64,000 nucleotides of DNA from Sphingomonas canadensis (GTDB taxonomy: Bacteria > Pseudomonadota > Alphaproteobacteria > Sphingomonadales > Sphingomonadaceae): positions 85,287 to 149,286 of the forward strand of contig NZ_JAPDRA010000011.1 of NCBI RefSeq assembly GCF_026013525.1. The letters run 5' to 3'. The notes under the pieces are model-generated. The model was not told the DNA's origin. It ran no database searches and saw only the letters and a list, made by a program, of their open reading frames with translations. The position numbers were made by a program, and so were the translations under genes. Position 1 is the first letter of the stretch, and each line of letters starts with the position of its first letter. Below, one piece after another: positions 51,763 to 60,191 of the stretch.

Positions 51763-54576
51763 CTATCCCAGCCGTGCCAGCGCCGCGCCCAGCCGTTCGG
51801 CCTCGGCGGCCTTTTCGGCATGGTCGGCACGCGCCTTTTCCACCGCCTCGGGCTTGGCGCGTTCGACGAAGCTCGGGTTGGCGAGCCGCCCCGCCAGGCC
51901 GTCGCGCTCCTTCTCCGCCGCGGCGATCGCCTTCGCCAGGCGGGCACGCTCGGCCTCCAGGTCGACGATATCGCCGAGCGGCAGGACGAAAGTGGCCTCG
52001 TCCACCACGATCTGGAGCGATCCGCCCGCGGGCGCCGCCCCGTCCGCCTGATCCACACGCGCCAGCCGGCCGAGCGCCGCCTGCTGCCGGGCCAGCCGGG
52101 CGCGCGTGCCCTCCGAAGCCTCCGCGACGTGCAGCGGCAGGCGCGCGGAGGGCGGCACGTTCAGCTCGGTCCGCGCGGTGCGGATCTCGCTCACCAGCCG
52201 GATCAGCCAGTCGATCTCCTGCGCCGCCTCCGGATCGAGCGCGCGGGCATCGGCCATCGGCCATTTCGCGACGATCAGCTCGTGATCGCGCGGCCCCATC
52301 TTCGACCACAGCTCCTCGGTGATGAAGGGCATGAACGGGTGGAGCATCACCAGTATCTGGTCGAGCGCCCATCCCGCGACCGCGCGGGTTTCGTCCGCGC
52401 CCTCGACGCCCTCGCCCTGGAGGACGGGCTTGATCAGCTCCAGATACCAGTCGCAGAAACGGCTCCACACGAACTGGTAGAGGGTGTTGGCGGCATCGTC
52501 GAAGCGCAGCGCGGCGAGCGCGATGTCCAGCTCCTGCACCGTCTTCACCGTCTCCGCGACGATCCAGCGGTTCACCGCCAGCGTGGCCGCGGGCGGCTCC
52601 AGATGCGCGCTCGCGCCGATGCCGTTCGATTGGCAGAAGCGCGCCGCATTCCACAGCTTTGTCGCGAAGTTGCGATAGCCCTCGATCCGGGGCTCGCTCA
52701 TCTTGATGTCGCGGCCCTGACTTTCCATCGCTGCCATGAAGAAGCGCAGCGCATCGGCACCATATTTGTCGATCAGGCCCAGCGGATCGACCGTGTTGCC
52801 CTTCGACTTCGACATCTTGGCGCCATCGGCGGCGCGCACCAGCCCGTGGAGATAGAGCGTCTTGAACGGCACGCTTTCGGGCAGCGGGCGCTTGCCCTGC
52901 TCGCCCATGAAGTGGATGCCCTGCATCATCATCCGCGCGTCCCAGAAGAACAGGATGTCGAAGCCGGAGATCAGCACATCATTGGGATAGCGGCCGTGCA
53001 GCGTCGGGCTGTCCGCATCCGGCCACCCCATCGTCGCGAAGGGCCAGAGCGCGGAGGAGAACCAGGTGTCGAGGACGTCGGGATCGCGCCAGATAGGAAT
53101 GCTCGTCTGGTACGTTATTGTATGGTGATATGCCCGCCGCGCATCTTCAACCACCGTGAGTTCGTCGACCCCATAATACTCGCGTGCGGCCCGCAAGGCC
53201 TCCTCTTCCGTCTCAGCGACAAAGTGCTTCGGGGCGTCGAGATTGTACGTTGCTCCAACCGCTGGACCAGGGCCATACCAAACCGGAATCCGATGCCCCC
53301 ACCACAATTGGCGCGAGACGCACCACGGCTGGATGTTCTCCATCCAGTTGAAGTACGTCTTTTCCCACGTCTTCGGGACGATCTTGGTCGCGCCCGATCG
53401 CACGGCCTCGATCGCTGGCTTGGCCAGCGTGGCGGCATCGACATACCATTGGTCAGTCAGCCACGGCTCGATCACCACGCCCGAACGATCGCCGAACGGC
53501 GTCTGGATCGTGCGCGGCTCGACGTCGTGCTCGTTGCCGTCCTTGTCGATGTGCGGGACCAGGAAGCCCTCGTCCTTCAGCCGCGCGACCACCGCCGCGC
53601 GCGCCTCAAACCGGTCGAGCCCGATCAGCTCCGCCGGGATCAGCCCGTCCGCCGTCTGGCAGACCGCCGCCTTGGCATCGAGCATGTTGAGCATGTCGCG
53701 CGCCTCGATCCCCGCGCGCTTGCCCACCTCGAAATCGTTGAAGTCATGCCCCGGCGTGATCTTCACCGCGCCGCTGCCCAGCGCGGGATCGGCATGTTCG
53801 TCGGCGACGATCGGGATCAGGCGGCCGGTGATCGGCAGGCGCACCTGGCGGCCGATCAGCGTCTGATAGCGTTCGTCCTCCGGGTTCACCGCCACGGCCA
53901 TGTCGGCCAGCATCGTTTCCGGCCGCGTCGTCGCGACCTGGATAAAGCCCGATCCATCGGCCAGCGGATAGCGGAAGTGCCAGAAGCCGCCCTTCACCTC
54001 GCGCGTCTCGACCTCAAGGTCGCTGATCGCGGTGCCCAGGCCCGGGTCCCAGTTCACCAGCCGCTTGTCGCGATAGAGCAGGCCCTGGTTGTAGAGATCG
54101 ACGAACACCTTGAGCACGGCCTTCGAAAAGCCCGGGTCCATCGTGAAGCGTTCGTTCGCCCAGTCCATCGAACAGCCCAGGCGGCGAAGCTGGCCGGTGA
54201 TCGCGCCGCCGCTCTCCGCCTTCCACTTCCACACGAGATCGACGAACTGCTCGCGCGTATAGTTGGTCCGCTTGTCCTGCCGTTCGTTGAGCTGGCGCTC
54301 GACCACCATCTGGGTGGCGATGCCGGCATGGTCCATGCCCACCACCCAGCGCGCATCCTTGCCCTGGAGACGGGCGTGGCGGACCAGGATGTCCTGCAAC
54401 GTGTTGTCCAGCGCATGGCCGATGTGCAGGCTGCCGGTCACGTTGGGCGGCGGGTTCACCAGCGTCCACGGGTCCGCGCCGGGGCGCTCGGGGGCGAACA
54501 GGCCGTTCGCCTCCCAATGGGCATACCAGCGGGATTCGATCTCGGCGGGGTCGAAGGTCTTGGGAAGCTCGGTCAT
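51763..54576 (-). CDS. valS: Valyl-tRNA synthetase
   Basis: Class Ia synthetase, 937 residues. HIGH at 51-54 in GSLHIGHALDN, KMSKS at 587-591, editing domain between, and a C-terminal coiled coil rich in Glu/Arg/Ala. Between WYGPGPAV and the DVLDTWFSSALWPF motif there is an extra stretch (about 410-490) with codon use unlike the rest of the gene. popZ lies 106 bp upstream. Confidence 0.96.
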   Translation of the reverse strand: MTELPKTFDPAEIESRWYAHWEANGLFAPERPGADPWTLVNPPPNVTGSLHIGHALDNTLQDILVRHARLQGKDARWVVGMDHAGIATQMVVERQLNERQDKRTNYTREQFVDLVWKWKAESGGAITGQLRRLGCSMDWANERFTMDPGFSKAVLKVFVDLYNQGLLYRDKRLVNWDPGLGTAISDLEVETREVKGGFWHFRYPLADGSGFIQVATTRPETMLADMAVAVNPEDERYQTLIGRQVRLPITGRLIPIVADEHADPALGSGAVKITPGHDFNDFEVGKRAGIEARDMLNMLDAKAAVCQTADGLIPAELIGLDRFEARAAVVARLKDEGFLVPHIDKDGNEHDVEPRTIQTPFGDRSGVVIEPWLTDQWYVDAATLAKPAIEAVRSGATKIVPKTWEKTYFNWMENIQPWCVSRQLWWGHRIPVWYGPGPAVGATYNLDAPKHFVAETEEEALRAAREYYGVDELTVVEDARRAYHHTITYQTSIPIWRDPDVLDTWFSSALWPFATMGWPDADSPTLHGRYPNDVLISGFDILFFWDARMMMQGIHFMGEQGKRPLPESVPFKTLYLHGLVRAADGAKMSKSKGNTVDPLGLIDKYGADALRFFMAAMESQGRDIKMSEPRIEGYRNFATKLWNAARFCQSNGIGASAHLEPPAATLAVNRWIVAETVKTVQELDIALAALRFDDAANTLYQFVWSRFCDWYLELIKPVLQGEGVEGADETRAVAGWALDQILVMLHPFMPFITEELWSKMGPRDHELIVAKWPMADARALDPEAAQEIDWLIRLVSEIRTARTELNVPPSARLPLHVAEASEGTRARLARQQAALGRLARVDQADGAAPAGGSLQIVVDEATFVLPLGDIVDLEAERARLAKAIAAAEKERDGLAGRLANPSFVERAKPEAVEKARADHAEKAAEAERLGAALARLG

Positions 54577-54682
54577 GGTGCGGGGCGCCTAGCGCGATAT
54601 TCCGGGAAGGGACAAGCGGTTATGCGCGCGCCCCCGATATGGGAGCCCGGCATTGCGACCGCGAGGACCGGCTATCGGGCGA

Positions 54683-55210
54683 TCAGCGCCCGGTGATCCG
54701 CGCGATCTCGCGCGCTACCATCTCGTCCACCAGGCGGGGCAGATTGGCGTCGAGCCATTCGCGCAGCATCGGGCGGAGCAGCTCGCGCACCATCCCCTCC
54801 AGCGTGTTGTCCGCGGCGGCGGGGGCCGCAGCCTCAGGCTTCACCACCATGCGCGAAAGCGCTTCCAGGCGGCCGCGCGTGGCCTCCGCGGTGACGGGCG
54901 ACAGGATCTGTTCGGGCTGCTGCATGGGCTGGGCCGCCACCGGCTGGCGGGGCGTATCGGGCGCGCCGATCGGCATCGGGGCGGGCGTGACGGCCGCCGC
55001 GGCATCCGCCACGGGATCGCTCAGCTCCAGCACCTCATCGTCGTTGCCGGCGGGATCCGGCACGGTACGCAGCGAAGCGGGCACCGGCCGCCCAGGCGGC
55101 GGCGCGCGGCGGGCGCGCGAAGCCACCGCCGCATCGCCCTCTTCGGCGATGATGCGTTTGATCGAGGAGAGGATCTCCTCCATGGAAGGCTCGGTGCTGA
55201 TGTCTCCCAT
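54683..55210 (-). CDS. popZ: PopZ/DUF2497-family polar organiser
   Basis: 175 residues with the PopZ layout: N-terminal helix EPSMEEILSSIKRIIAEE, a long Pro/Ala/Asp-rich disordered middle (about 30-130), and C-terminal helices TLEGMVRELLRPMLREWLDA and ARITGR used for self-assembly. In Caulobacter PopZ anchors the chromosome and cell-cycle proteins at the pole. The valS-popZ-tolC-pcm order is conserved in alphaproteobacteria. Confidence 0.9.
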   Translation of the reverse strand: MGDISTEPSMEEILSSIKRIIAEEGDAAVASRARRAPPPGRPVPASLRTVPDPAGNDDEVLELSDPVADAAAAVTPAPMPIGAPDTPRQPVAAQPMQQPEQILSPVTAEATRGRLEALSRMVVKPEAAAPAAADNTLEGMVRELLRPMLREWLDANLPRLVDEMVAREIARITGR

Positions 55211-55246
55211 GACTTAGCCTTTTACTGCCCCGTTACGGAGCCTCAA

Positions 55247-56773
55247 TCACGGATTTATACCGGTGCTGTCAACCGGGCGGCCGAGAAGCGGGTCAAGCGA
55301 GCCCTCGACGGACGAGTTCTGGGCGGGCGTTCCCACCGTGCGGGTACCCACCGGAGCAGGCTCCGGACCGTCGCTCCAGTCGGAGATGCTGCCGCGCACG
55401 CTGCGATAGTTGGCGGTCGGATCATAGAGCGCGCCGCCATCGAGCGAGAGATCGCCGGCATTGGCCTTGCCCATCGCGTTGAGCAGCGTGAAACCGGCCA
55501 GATAGGCGTCCCGCTCGGCGGTGACATAGGTCACCTGGGCGCTCAGCAGCTCCTGCTCGGCGTTCAGGATGTCGAGGATGGTGCGCGTGCCCACGCTGTT
55601 CTCGGCGCGCACGCCCTCCAGGCTCAGCCGGTTGGCGTCCACCGCGGCACGCGACGATTCGATCACCCGCAGCGTGGCCTGATAGGTCGCGAAGGCCGAA
55701 CGCGCCTGGGCCACCACGCCGCGCTCGGTGAGCGTCACCAGCTCGATCGAGGCCGATTCGCGCGCCTGCGCCTGGCGTACCTGCGCGGCGGGACGGCCGC
55801 CCTGGAACAGCGGCATCGTGAGGTTGACCGAGGCGGTGGCGGCGACGCCGTCCTTCTCCAGCCCCGCCAGCAGCGCCGTGTTACTCAGCGAGCCGAGGTT
55901 GTTGTAATAGGTGGTGCCCACCCCCACGCTGACGCGCGGCAGCCGGCCCGCGCGCGCCACGTCCACGTCGATCCCCGATGCGTCGCGCTGCTTCTTCACG
56001 GCTTCGAGCGCGGGATTGCTGGCCAGCGCGGTATCCACCGCAACGCCCACGTCGCCCGGCAGGTTGGGCAGCGGCGGCGGCGCGGACAGATCGGCCGGGG
56101 GCGCGCCCACGACGCGGATGAAATTCTCGCGGCTGGCGATCAGCCGCGCCTCGGCAAGGCGGAGCTGCCCCTCGGCCTGCGCCAGCCGCGCCTCGGACTG
56201 GGCGACGTCGGTGCGGGTCAGGTCGCCCACCTCGAACCGGTCGCGCGTCGCCTGGAGGTTGACGCTCAGCGCCTTCACATTCTGCTGGTTGAGCTGGACG
56301 ATCGCCTGGTCGCGCAGCACATCGACATAGACGGTGACGACCTGGGTGAAGACATCCGCCTCGACCGAACGCAGCGACGAGCGCCCCGCCTCGATCCGCG
56401 TCTCCGCCGCGCGCACCGAATTGCGCACCGATCCGCCGGCATAGACCGGCAGCGACACATTCGCGCCCAGCGTGCCCTGGCGCGTCGGCCCGATGCCCTG
56501 ATCGGTATCGTAGATGCTCTGCTGGACGCCGCCGGTGGCGTTCACGCTCGGCAGCCCCTGCGACCGCGCGAGCGGCACGCCCTCGTCGGTGGCGCGCAGG
56601 CTGGCGCGCTCGCCCTGAAGGTCCGGGTTGGTGTTATAGGCCATCACCAGCGCGCTGCGCAGGTCGCCGACCGTGACCGCCGGCGCCTCCGCAGCGGGCG
56701 GGGCCTCCTGCGCGGCCAGCGGCGCCGCGAGAACGGTCAGGCTTGCGCCGAGAAGCAGGAGGGGGAATCGCAT
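55247..56773 (-). CDS. tolC: TolC-family outer membrane efflux protein
   Basis: 508 residues with a signal peptide (MRFPLLLLGASLTVLAAPLA), two OEP repeats and long coiled-coil helices (VGDLTRTDVAQSEARLAQAEG in copy one, VGTRTILDILNAEQELLSAQ in copy two). It would form the exit duct of tripartite pumps and type I secretion. It precedes popZ by 36 bases and follows pcm by 11. Confidence 0.94.
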   Translation of the reverse strand: MRFPLLLLGASLTVLAAPLAAQEAPPAAEAPAVTVGDLRSALVMAYNTNPDLQGERASLRATDEGVPLARSQGLPSVNATGGVQQSIYDTDQGIGPTRQGTLGANVSLPVYAGGSVRNSVRAAETRIEAGRSSLRSVEADVFTQVVTVYVDVLRDQAIVQLNQQNVKALSVNLQATRDRFEVGDLTRTDVAQSEARLAQAEGQLRLAEARLIASRENFIRVVGAPPADLSAPPPLPNLPGDVGVAVDTALASNPALEAVKKQRDASGIDVDVARAGRLPRVSVGVGTTYYNNLGSLSNTALLAGLEKDGVAATASVNLTMPLFQGGRPAAQVRQAQARESASIELVTLTERGVVAQARSAFATYQATLRVIESSRAAVDANRLSLEGVRAENSVGTRTILDILNAEQELLSAQVTYVTAERDAYLAGFTLLNAMGKANAGDLSLDGGALYDPTANYRSVRGSISDWSDGPEPAPVGTRTVGTPAQNSSVEGSLDPLLGRPVDSTGINP

Positions 56774-56784
56774 GGAGCCTACTT

Positions 56785-57465
56785 TCAGAAGGTGAAGGTC
56801 ACGGGTTTGGCGAAGCCGGGAAGCCGCGCGGCCTCCAGATCGGCGAAATGGACGAGGCCGAACCCCCCTTCGGTCTTGCGCCCGGAAGCGAGGCGGGTGA
56901 CGCCGCGATCGACCACGCCGGCCACGACGCGCGCGCCCGGCCTCAACTGCGCCAGCAGCGCATCGGGAATCGCCTCGACCGCGCCATCGATCATCAGCAC
57001 GTCATAGGGCGCCCCGGCAGCCCAGCCCGCGGCGAGCGGCCCTTCGGCTACTTCCACCCCGGCCTGGCCTTCCAGCGCCTGGCGCGCCAGCGCGACGAGC
57101 CCGGCGTCTTCTTCCAGCGCGGTCACCGCCGCGCCCAGCTTCGCCAGCACCGCCGCGGAATAGCCCCCCGCGGCGCCGACCAGCAGCACGCGATCGCCCG
57201 CGCCCACGCGCGCCTCGGTGATCAGCCGGCCCGTGGCGAGCGGCGAATTGTGGCTGCGGCCGCCGGGCAGCGGCAGCAGCGTGTCGCGATAGGCGATCGC
57301 ACGCGCCTCCTCCGGCAGATATTCCTCGCGCGGAACATCGGCCATCGCCGCCACCACGCGCGCATCGTTCACCGCATTGGTGCGCAACTGGCTGGACACC
57401 ATCGCGCGGCGCATCGCCTCGAAGCGCCCGGCCGGCGCCGGCGCAGTCTGGACCGAAAGGGCCAT
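56785..57465 (-). CDS. pcm: Protein-L-isoaspartate methyltransferase-like protein
   Basis: 226 residues in the Pcm fold with RRAMVSSQLRTNAVND, VPREEYLP and ARAIAYRD. The SAM motif is VLLVGAAGGYSAAVLA, looser than the usual GTGSGY; the substrate-site segment is also unusual (GRSHNSPLAT). It belongs to the tolC-linked branch of alphaproteobacteria and may not repair isoaspartate. Start at the second of two adjacent ATGs, with GGAG five bases upstream. Confidence 0.85.
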   Translation of the reverse strand: MALSVQTAPAPAGRFEAMRRAMVSSQLRTNAVNDARVVAAMADVPREEYLPEEARAIAYRDTLLPLPGGRSHNSPLATGRLITEARVGAGDRVLLVGAAGGYSAAVLAKLGAAVTALEEDAGLVALARQALEGQAGVEVAEGPLAAGWAAGAPYDVLMIDGAVEAIPDALLAQLRPGARVVAGVVDRGVTRLASGRKTEGGFGLVHFADLEAARLPGFAKPVTFTF

Positions 57466-57586
57466 CATCACTCCGCTTTTTCGCACAACCGTATTAGTCG
57501 TGCAATACACTTGTTGCTGCCGCCGCGCTTGTATCGCGGTGCAGCGCGAACGCCAAGCGAGGGAAGACGCTTTTTCGAAAGGCGTG

Positions 57587-57616
57587 TTGACAGCGGCGCA
57601 TGTGCCTGCGCATTTC
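57587..57616 (+). promoter_or_regulatory. tRNA-Cys promoter
   Basis: TTGACA at 57587-57592, 18 bases, then CATTTC at 57611-57616, with the tRNA starting 17 bases further. The -35 is perfect and the -10 weak. A TTTCGAAA palindrome lies just upstream (57572-57579). Confidence 0.5.
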
Positions 57617-57632
57617 GCGCGCTCACTCCAGA

Positions 57633-57706
57633 GGCCCGATGGCGGAGTGGTGACGCAGCGGACTGCAAATCCGTATACGCCGGTTCGATTCCGGCTCGGG
57701 CCTCCA
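57633..57706 (+). tRNA. tRNA-Cys(GCA)
   Basis: 74 nt with encoded CCA. Acceptor GGCCCGA pairs with TCGGGCC, discriminator T, anticodon loop CTGCAAA with GCA, T-loop GTTCGATTC. It lies about 540 bp upstream of cysS on the same strand. Confidence 0.97.
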
Positions 57707-57887
57707 TCTCCTCGCAACATATGAGCCGCCGCCATACCGCGGAACCTTTCGTTGGGCCGCGCATTGGTTGTTCGTGCGCCCTCTCCTTGCGGCGCCCCTT
57801 CCCCCAAATCTGTGGCTTTCCTGCAACTCATCGATGGAAAAGCACGCTTCACCGCCAGAAATTCATCTGAGGTTTAGCTGACCGGTG

Positions 57888-57912
57888 GAACAAAGTCGGA
57901 ATAGGGCACGTT
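57888..57912 (+). promoter_or_regulatory. EcfG-type general stress promoter
   Basis: GGAAC at 57888-57892 and CGTT at 57909-57912, separated by 16 bases, match the GGAAC-N16/17-CGTT consensus of the general stress sigma factor EcfG in alphaproteobacteria. Transcription would start near 57918, some 20 bases before the zinc-ribbon ATG at 57941. A ribosome site AGGAG follows. No other clear match was noticed in a manual search. Confidence 0.6.
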
Positions 57913-57940
57913 ACAAGCCCGAAATGTCAGGAGTGAAACG

Positions 57941-58168
57941 ATGTACGATTTCGGCATTCGGCAGGCCCTCACGGGCTATCGGGTGGCGTATCGCCAGCAG
58001 GAGGCGAACCACTGCCCGGGCTGCGGACAGTCGCACTGGATGATCGGCCGCATGACCGCGGAGTGCGCGTTCTGCGGCACCGCGCTGCCGCTGGTCGCGG
58101 GCGGATCGCAGGGCGTGGGCGTGATCCGCGCGCGCGGCGTGCGCGTTCCGGAGCAGCTCGCGGCCTGA
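57941..58168 (+). CDS. Small zinc-ribbon protein, unknown
   Basis: 75 residues with two CxxC pairs, NHCPGCGQ and AECAFCGTA, 18-20 residues apart, as in a treble-clef or zinc-ribbon fold. N-terminus MYDFGIRQALTGYRVAY. AGGAG lies 8 bases before the ATG. Family not recognised. The EcfG-type promoter suggests general stress induction. Confidence 0.8.
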   Translation: MYDFGIRQALTGYRVAYRQQEANHCPGCGQSHWMIGRMTAECAFCGTALPLVAGGSQGVGVIRARGVRVPEQLAA

Positions 58169-58250
58169 TCCCGCGAAGGCGCCGCGCAGGGGCGTGCGCG
58201 GCGCAACTTCGCATTTCCCCGGCGCCGCGCAGCCGCTATGGCCCGGCGCC

Positions 58251-59681
58251 ATGCACGACGCGCCCCTCACCCTCTATAATTCGCTGACCCGCGCCACCGA
58301 GCCGTTCGCGCCGATCGATCCCGCCAAGGGCGTGCGCATCTATTCCTGCGGGCCGACGGTCTATTCCGATCCGCACCTGGGCAACCTGCGCGCCTATGTC
58401 TTCACCGACACGCTGAGCCGCGTGCTGCGGTGGAAGGGCTATGCGCTCACCCATGTCATCAACATCACCGATGTGGGCCATCTGACCTCGGACGCCGATT
58501 CGGGCGACGACAAGATGGAGAAGGCCGCGCGCGCCGAAGCGCTGAGCGCCTGGGACGTCGCCCGGCGCCATACCGAAGTGTTCCTGCGCAACCTGGCGGA
58601 CCTGAACATCCGCACCCCCGATCACCTGCCGCGCGCCACCGAATATGTTGAGAAGATGATCGCCTTCGCCAAGGCGATCGCCCCGGAACATTGCTACACG
58701 CTGGAGAGCGGCCTCTATTTCGATACCGCGACCGTGCAGGGCTATGGCCGGCTGGCGGGCGGGCAGGACGATGCCGGCGAGGGCCGCATCGACCCGGTGG
58801 AGGGCAAGCGCCACCCGCAGGACTTCGCGATCTGGCGCAAGACCCCGGCCGGGGAAACGCGGCAGATGGAGTGGGATTCGCCCTGGGGCCGCGGCGCTCC
58901 CGGCTGGCACCTCGAATGCTCGGTGATGAGCCGCGAGCTGCTGGGGCTGCCGTTCGACATCCACACCGGCGGGATCGACCATCGCGAAGTCCACCACCCC
59001 AACGAGATCGCGCAGAACCAGGCGATCTGCGGCTGTGCCGATGCGGGCGCCAGAACCTGGATGCACAACAACTTCCTGGTCGATCGCACCGGCAAGATGT
59101 CCAAGTCCAAGGGCGCGATCGCCACGCTGGAGGCGCTGAAGGCCACGGGCGTCCACCCGCTCGCCTATCGCCTGATGTGCCTGAGCGCGCATTATCGCAG
59201 CGAGCTAGAATTCAGCGCGGACAACCTCGGCGCCGCGCTGACCCGGCTCAAGCGGCTGGTGATGACCGTGGCGGCGCTGAAGGCGCGCGCGAACGGCACC
59301 GGCACCGCCCCCGAAGCCTGGCTGACGCGGCTGGACGAGGCGGTTTCGGACGACCTCAACACGCCCAGGGCGCTGCCCGTGCTCGACGAGATGCTGGCCG
59401 ACAAGAAGACGAGCGTGGAGGACCGGCTGGCGGCGCTCGTGGAGTTCGACGCGGTGCTGGGGCTGAACCTGACCGTGGTCACCCGCGAGGATCTGCGCGT
59501 CCGCCCGGCCGGCGCAACGCTGACCGCCGAGGCGATCGAGGCGCGGCTGGCCGAACGCAAGGAGGCCCGCGCCGCGAAGGACTTCGCCCGATCCGACGCG
59601 ATCCGCGACGCGCTGGCGGCCGAAGGCGTCGAGGTGATGGACGGCGATCCGCTGGGCTGGGACTGGAAACCCGCGCTCTGA
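58251..59681 (+). CDS. cysS: Cysteinyl-tRNA synthetase
   Basis: 476 residues beginning MHDAPLTLYNSLTR. Zinc ligands Cys33 (SCGPTVY), Cys223 (LECSVM), His248 and Glu252 (EVHHPNEIAQ) keep the E. coli spacing. The HIGH equivalent is HLGN and KMSKS is intact (GKMSKSKGA). The frame is open 19 codons upstream, but the family starts here. tRNA-Cys is 540 bp upstream. Confidence 0.97.
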   Translation: MHDAPLTLYNSLTRATEPFAPIDPAKGVRIYSCGPTVYSDPHLGNLRAYVFTDTLSRVLRWKGYALTHVINITDVGHLTSDADSGDDKMEKAARAEALSAWDVARRHTEVFLRNLADLNIRTPDHLPRATEYVEKMIAFAKAIAPEHCYTLESGLYFDTATVQGYGRLAGGQDDAGEGRIDPVEGKRHPQDFAIWRKTPAGETRQMEWDSPWGRGAPGWHLECSVMSRELLGLPFDIHTGGIDHREVHHPNEIAQNQAICGCADAGARTWMHNNFLVDRTGKMSKSKGAIATLEALKATGVHPLAYRLMCLSAHYRSELEFSADNLGAALTRLKRLVMTVAALKARANGTGTAPEAWLTRLDEAVSDDLNTPRALPVLDEMLADKKTSVEDRLAALVEFDAVLGLNLTVVTREDLRVRPAGATLTAEAIEARLAERKEARAAKDFARSDAIRDALAAEGVEVMDGDPLGWDWKPAL

Positions 59682-59742
59682 TGCCCCTTCCCCGCCGCCG
59701 CGCGGCGTGGCATTTTCGCGGGGTAAGTGGGAGGACCGGGCG

Positions 59743-60189
59743 ATGCGCGGCAAGATACTGGCGTTCGACACGCTTTCGGGCGAAGGCCATATCAGCGGGG
59801 ACGACGGCCATCGCTATCGCTTCGCGGGCGCCGAATGGAAGGTCCCCGCCCCGCCCTCGCCCGGCGAACCCGTGGATTTCGAGGCGGAGGGCAAGGATGC
59901 GCTGGCCGTTTTCCCGCTGACCCGCGTGTTCGTGCCGGGGCCTAAGAACCGCGTCAGCGCCGCGCTGCTGGCGATCTTCCTGGGCGCGGCGGGCATCCAT
60001 AAATTCTACCTCAACCGCAACGCAGCCGGGCTCACCATGCTGGCGGTGAGCATCGCCGGCATCCTGCTGGCGGGCATCCCATCTGCCGCGATGGCGCTGA
60101 TCGGCCTGGTCGAGGGCATGCTGTACCTCACCCGCAGCCAGGACGAGTTCGACCGGCACTATGTCTCCGGCAGCCGCGCCTGGTTCTGA
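59743..60189 (+). CDS. Cold-shock-like domain fused to TM2 membrane domain
   Basis: 148 residues. The first 60 or so (MRGKILAFDTLSGEGHISGD) look like a cold-shock OB fold: a GxIxxF-type start, GxG turn and a PGEPVDFEAEG strand pair. The rest is a TM2 domain: two membrane helices with AAGIHKFYLNRNAAGL between. GGGAGG stands 8 bases ahead of the ATG. TM2 proteins are poorly understood; a membrane-tethered nucleic-acid binder is one reading. Confidence 0.8.
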   Translation: MRGKILAFDTLSGEGHISGDDGHRYRFAGAEWKVPAPPSPGEPVDFEAEGKDALAVFPLTRVFVPGPKNRVSAALLAIFLGAAGIHKFYLNRNAAGLTMLAVSIAGILLAGIPSAAMALIGLVEGMLYLTRSQDEFDRHYVSGSRAWF

Positions 60190-60191
60190 CG

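Noticed and set aside
51820..54696. A 958-codon open frame opposite valS
   Set aside because: It is the antisense of a highly GC-rich conserved gene; its translation is His/Arg/Asp-rich repetitive sequence with no domain. The same applies to the long antisense frames opposite ntrY (15384-18173), aspS (5283-7151) and ppk1 (1037-2188).
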